Source: an uncultured Eubacterium sp. (GTDB lineage: Bacteria > Bacillota > Clostridia > Lachnospirales > Lachnospiraceae). From it: a stretch of 6,097 nt of DNA. The DNA lies in NCBI GenBank assembly GCA_905236735.1, contig CAJOOU010000256.1, forward strand, positions 1 through 6,097, given 5' to 3'. Under the pieces are notes generated by a model that was not told the origin of the DNA, made no database searches, and was given only the letters and a program-made list of their open reading frames with translations. Positions 6,094-6,097 of this stretch are shown piece by piece. The translations under genes were made by a program, and so were the position numbers. Positions within the stretch are counted from its first letter, which is position 1. The number at the start of each line of letters is the position of its first letter.

Positions 6094-6097
6094 CTTC

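Overview
The window looks like chromosomal core sequence from an anaerobic, fermentative Firmicute, most likely class Clostridia and plausibly Lachnospiraceae. I infer this from the moderate-to-low GC content, the strong Shine-Dalgarno sites, a ferredoxin-rich [FeFe]-hydrogenase N-terminus, and the type of SEDS/penicillin-binding-protein pair. The taxonomic call comes from family recognition by eye, not from a search. All five genes lie on the minus strand, so transcription runs from high to low coordinates. I see no mobile elements, CRISPR arrays, tRNAs or rRNAs.

Region by region, in the direction of transcription: an 11-bp perfect hairpin with T-rich flanks (6065-6093) separates the cluster from whatever lies beyond 6097. 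Next comes a tightly packed run of four genes: zapA (Z-ring-associated protein), a 709-residue U32-family protein of the RlhA/TrhP type, a SEDS glycosyltransferase (RodA/FtsW/SpoVE family), and a short class B penicillin-binding protein. The junctions are 1 nt, 0 nt and a 74-nt overlap, which strongly suggests one translationally coupled operon. A 201-bp AT-rich gap (498-698) follows, with a promoter-like inverted repeat, and then the 5' third or less of an [FeFe]-hydrogenase gene (hydA/hndD type) that runs off the left edge.

How the genes fit together: the SEDS protein polymerises glycan strands from lipid II and the class B PBP cross-links them, so the last two genes make a complete two-part peptidoglycan synthase. 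ZapA bundles FtsZ filaments, which hints that this synthase works in septal or Z-ring-linked wall growth. That link is inference from gene order. The U32 protein is probably a prephenate-dependent RNA hydroxylase rather than a protease, and its place in a wall-synthesis operon is not explained by sequence. The hydrogenase belongs to separate redox metabolism and appears to have its own promoter.

The least ordinary features are the dual-coded, lysine-rich overlap of the SEDS and PBP genes, which contains A6/A6/A7 runs, and the nearly symmetric promoter upstream of hydA, which could fire in both directions. I did not find a clearly new multi-gene system.
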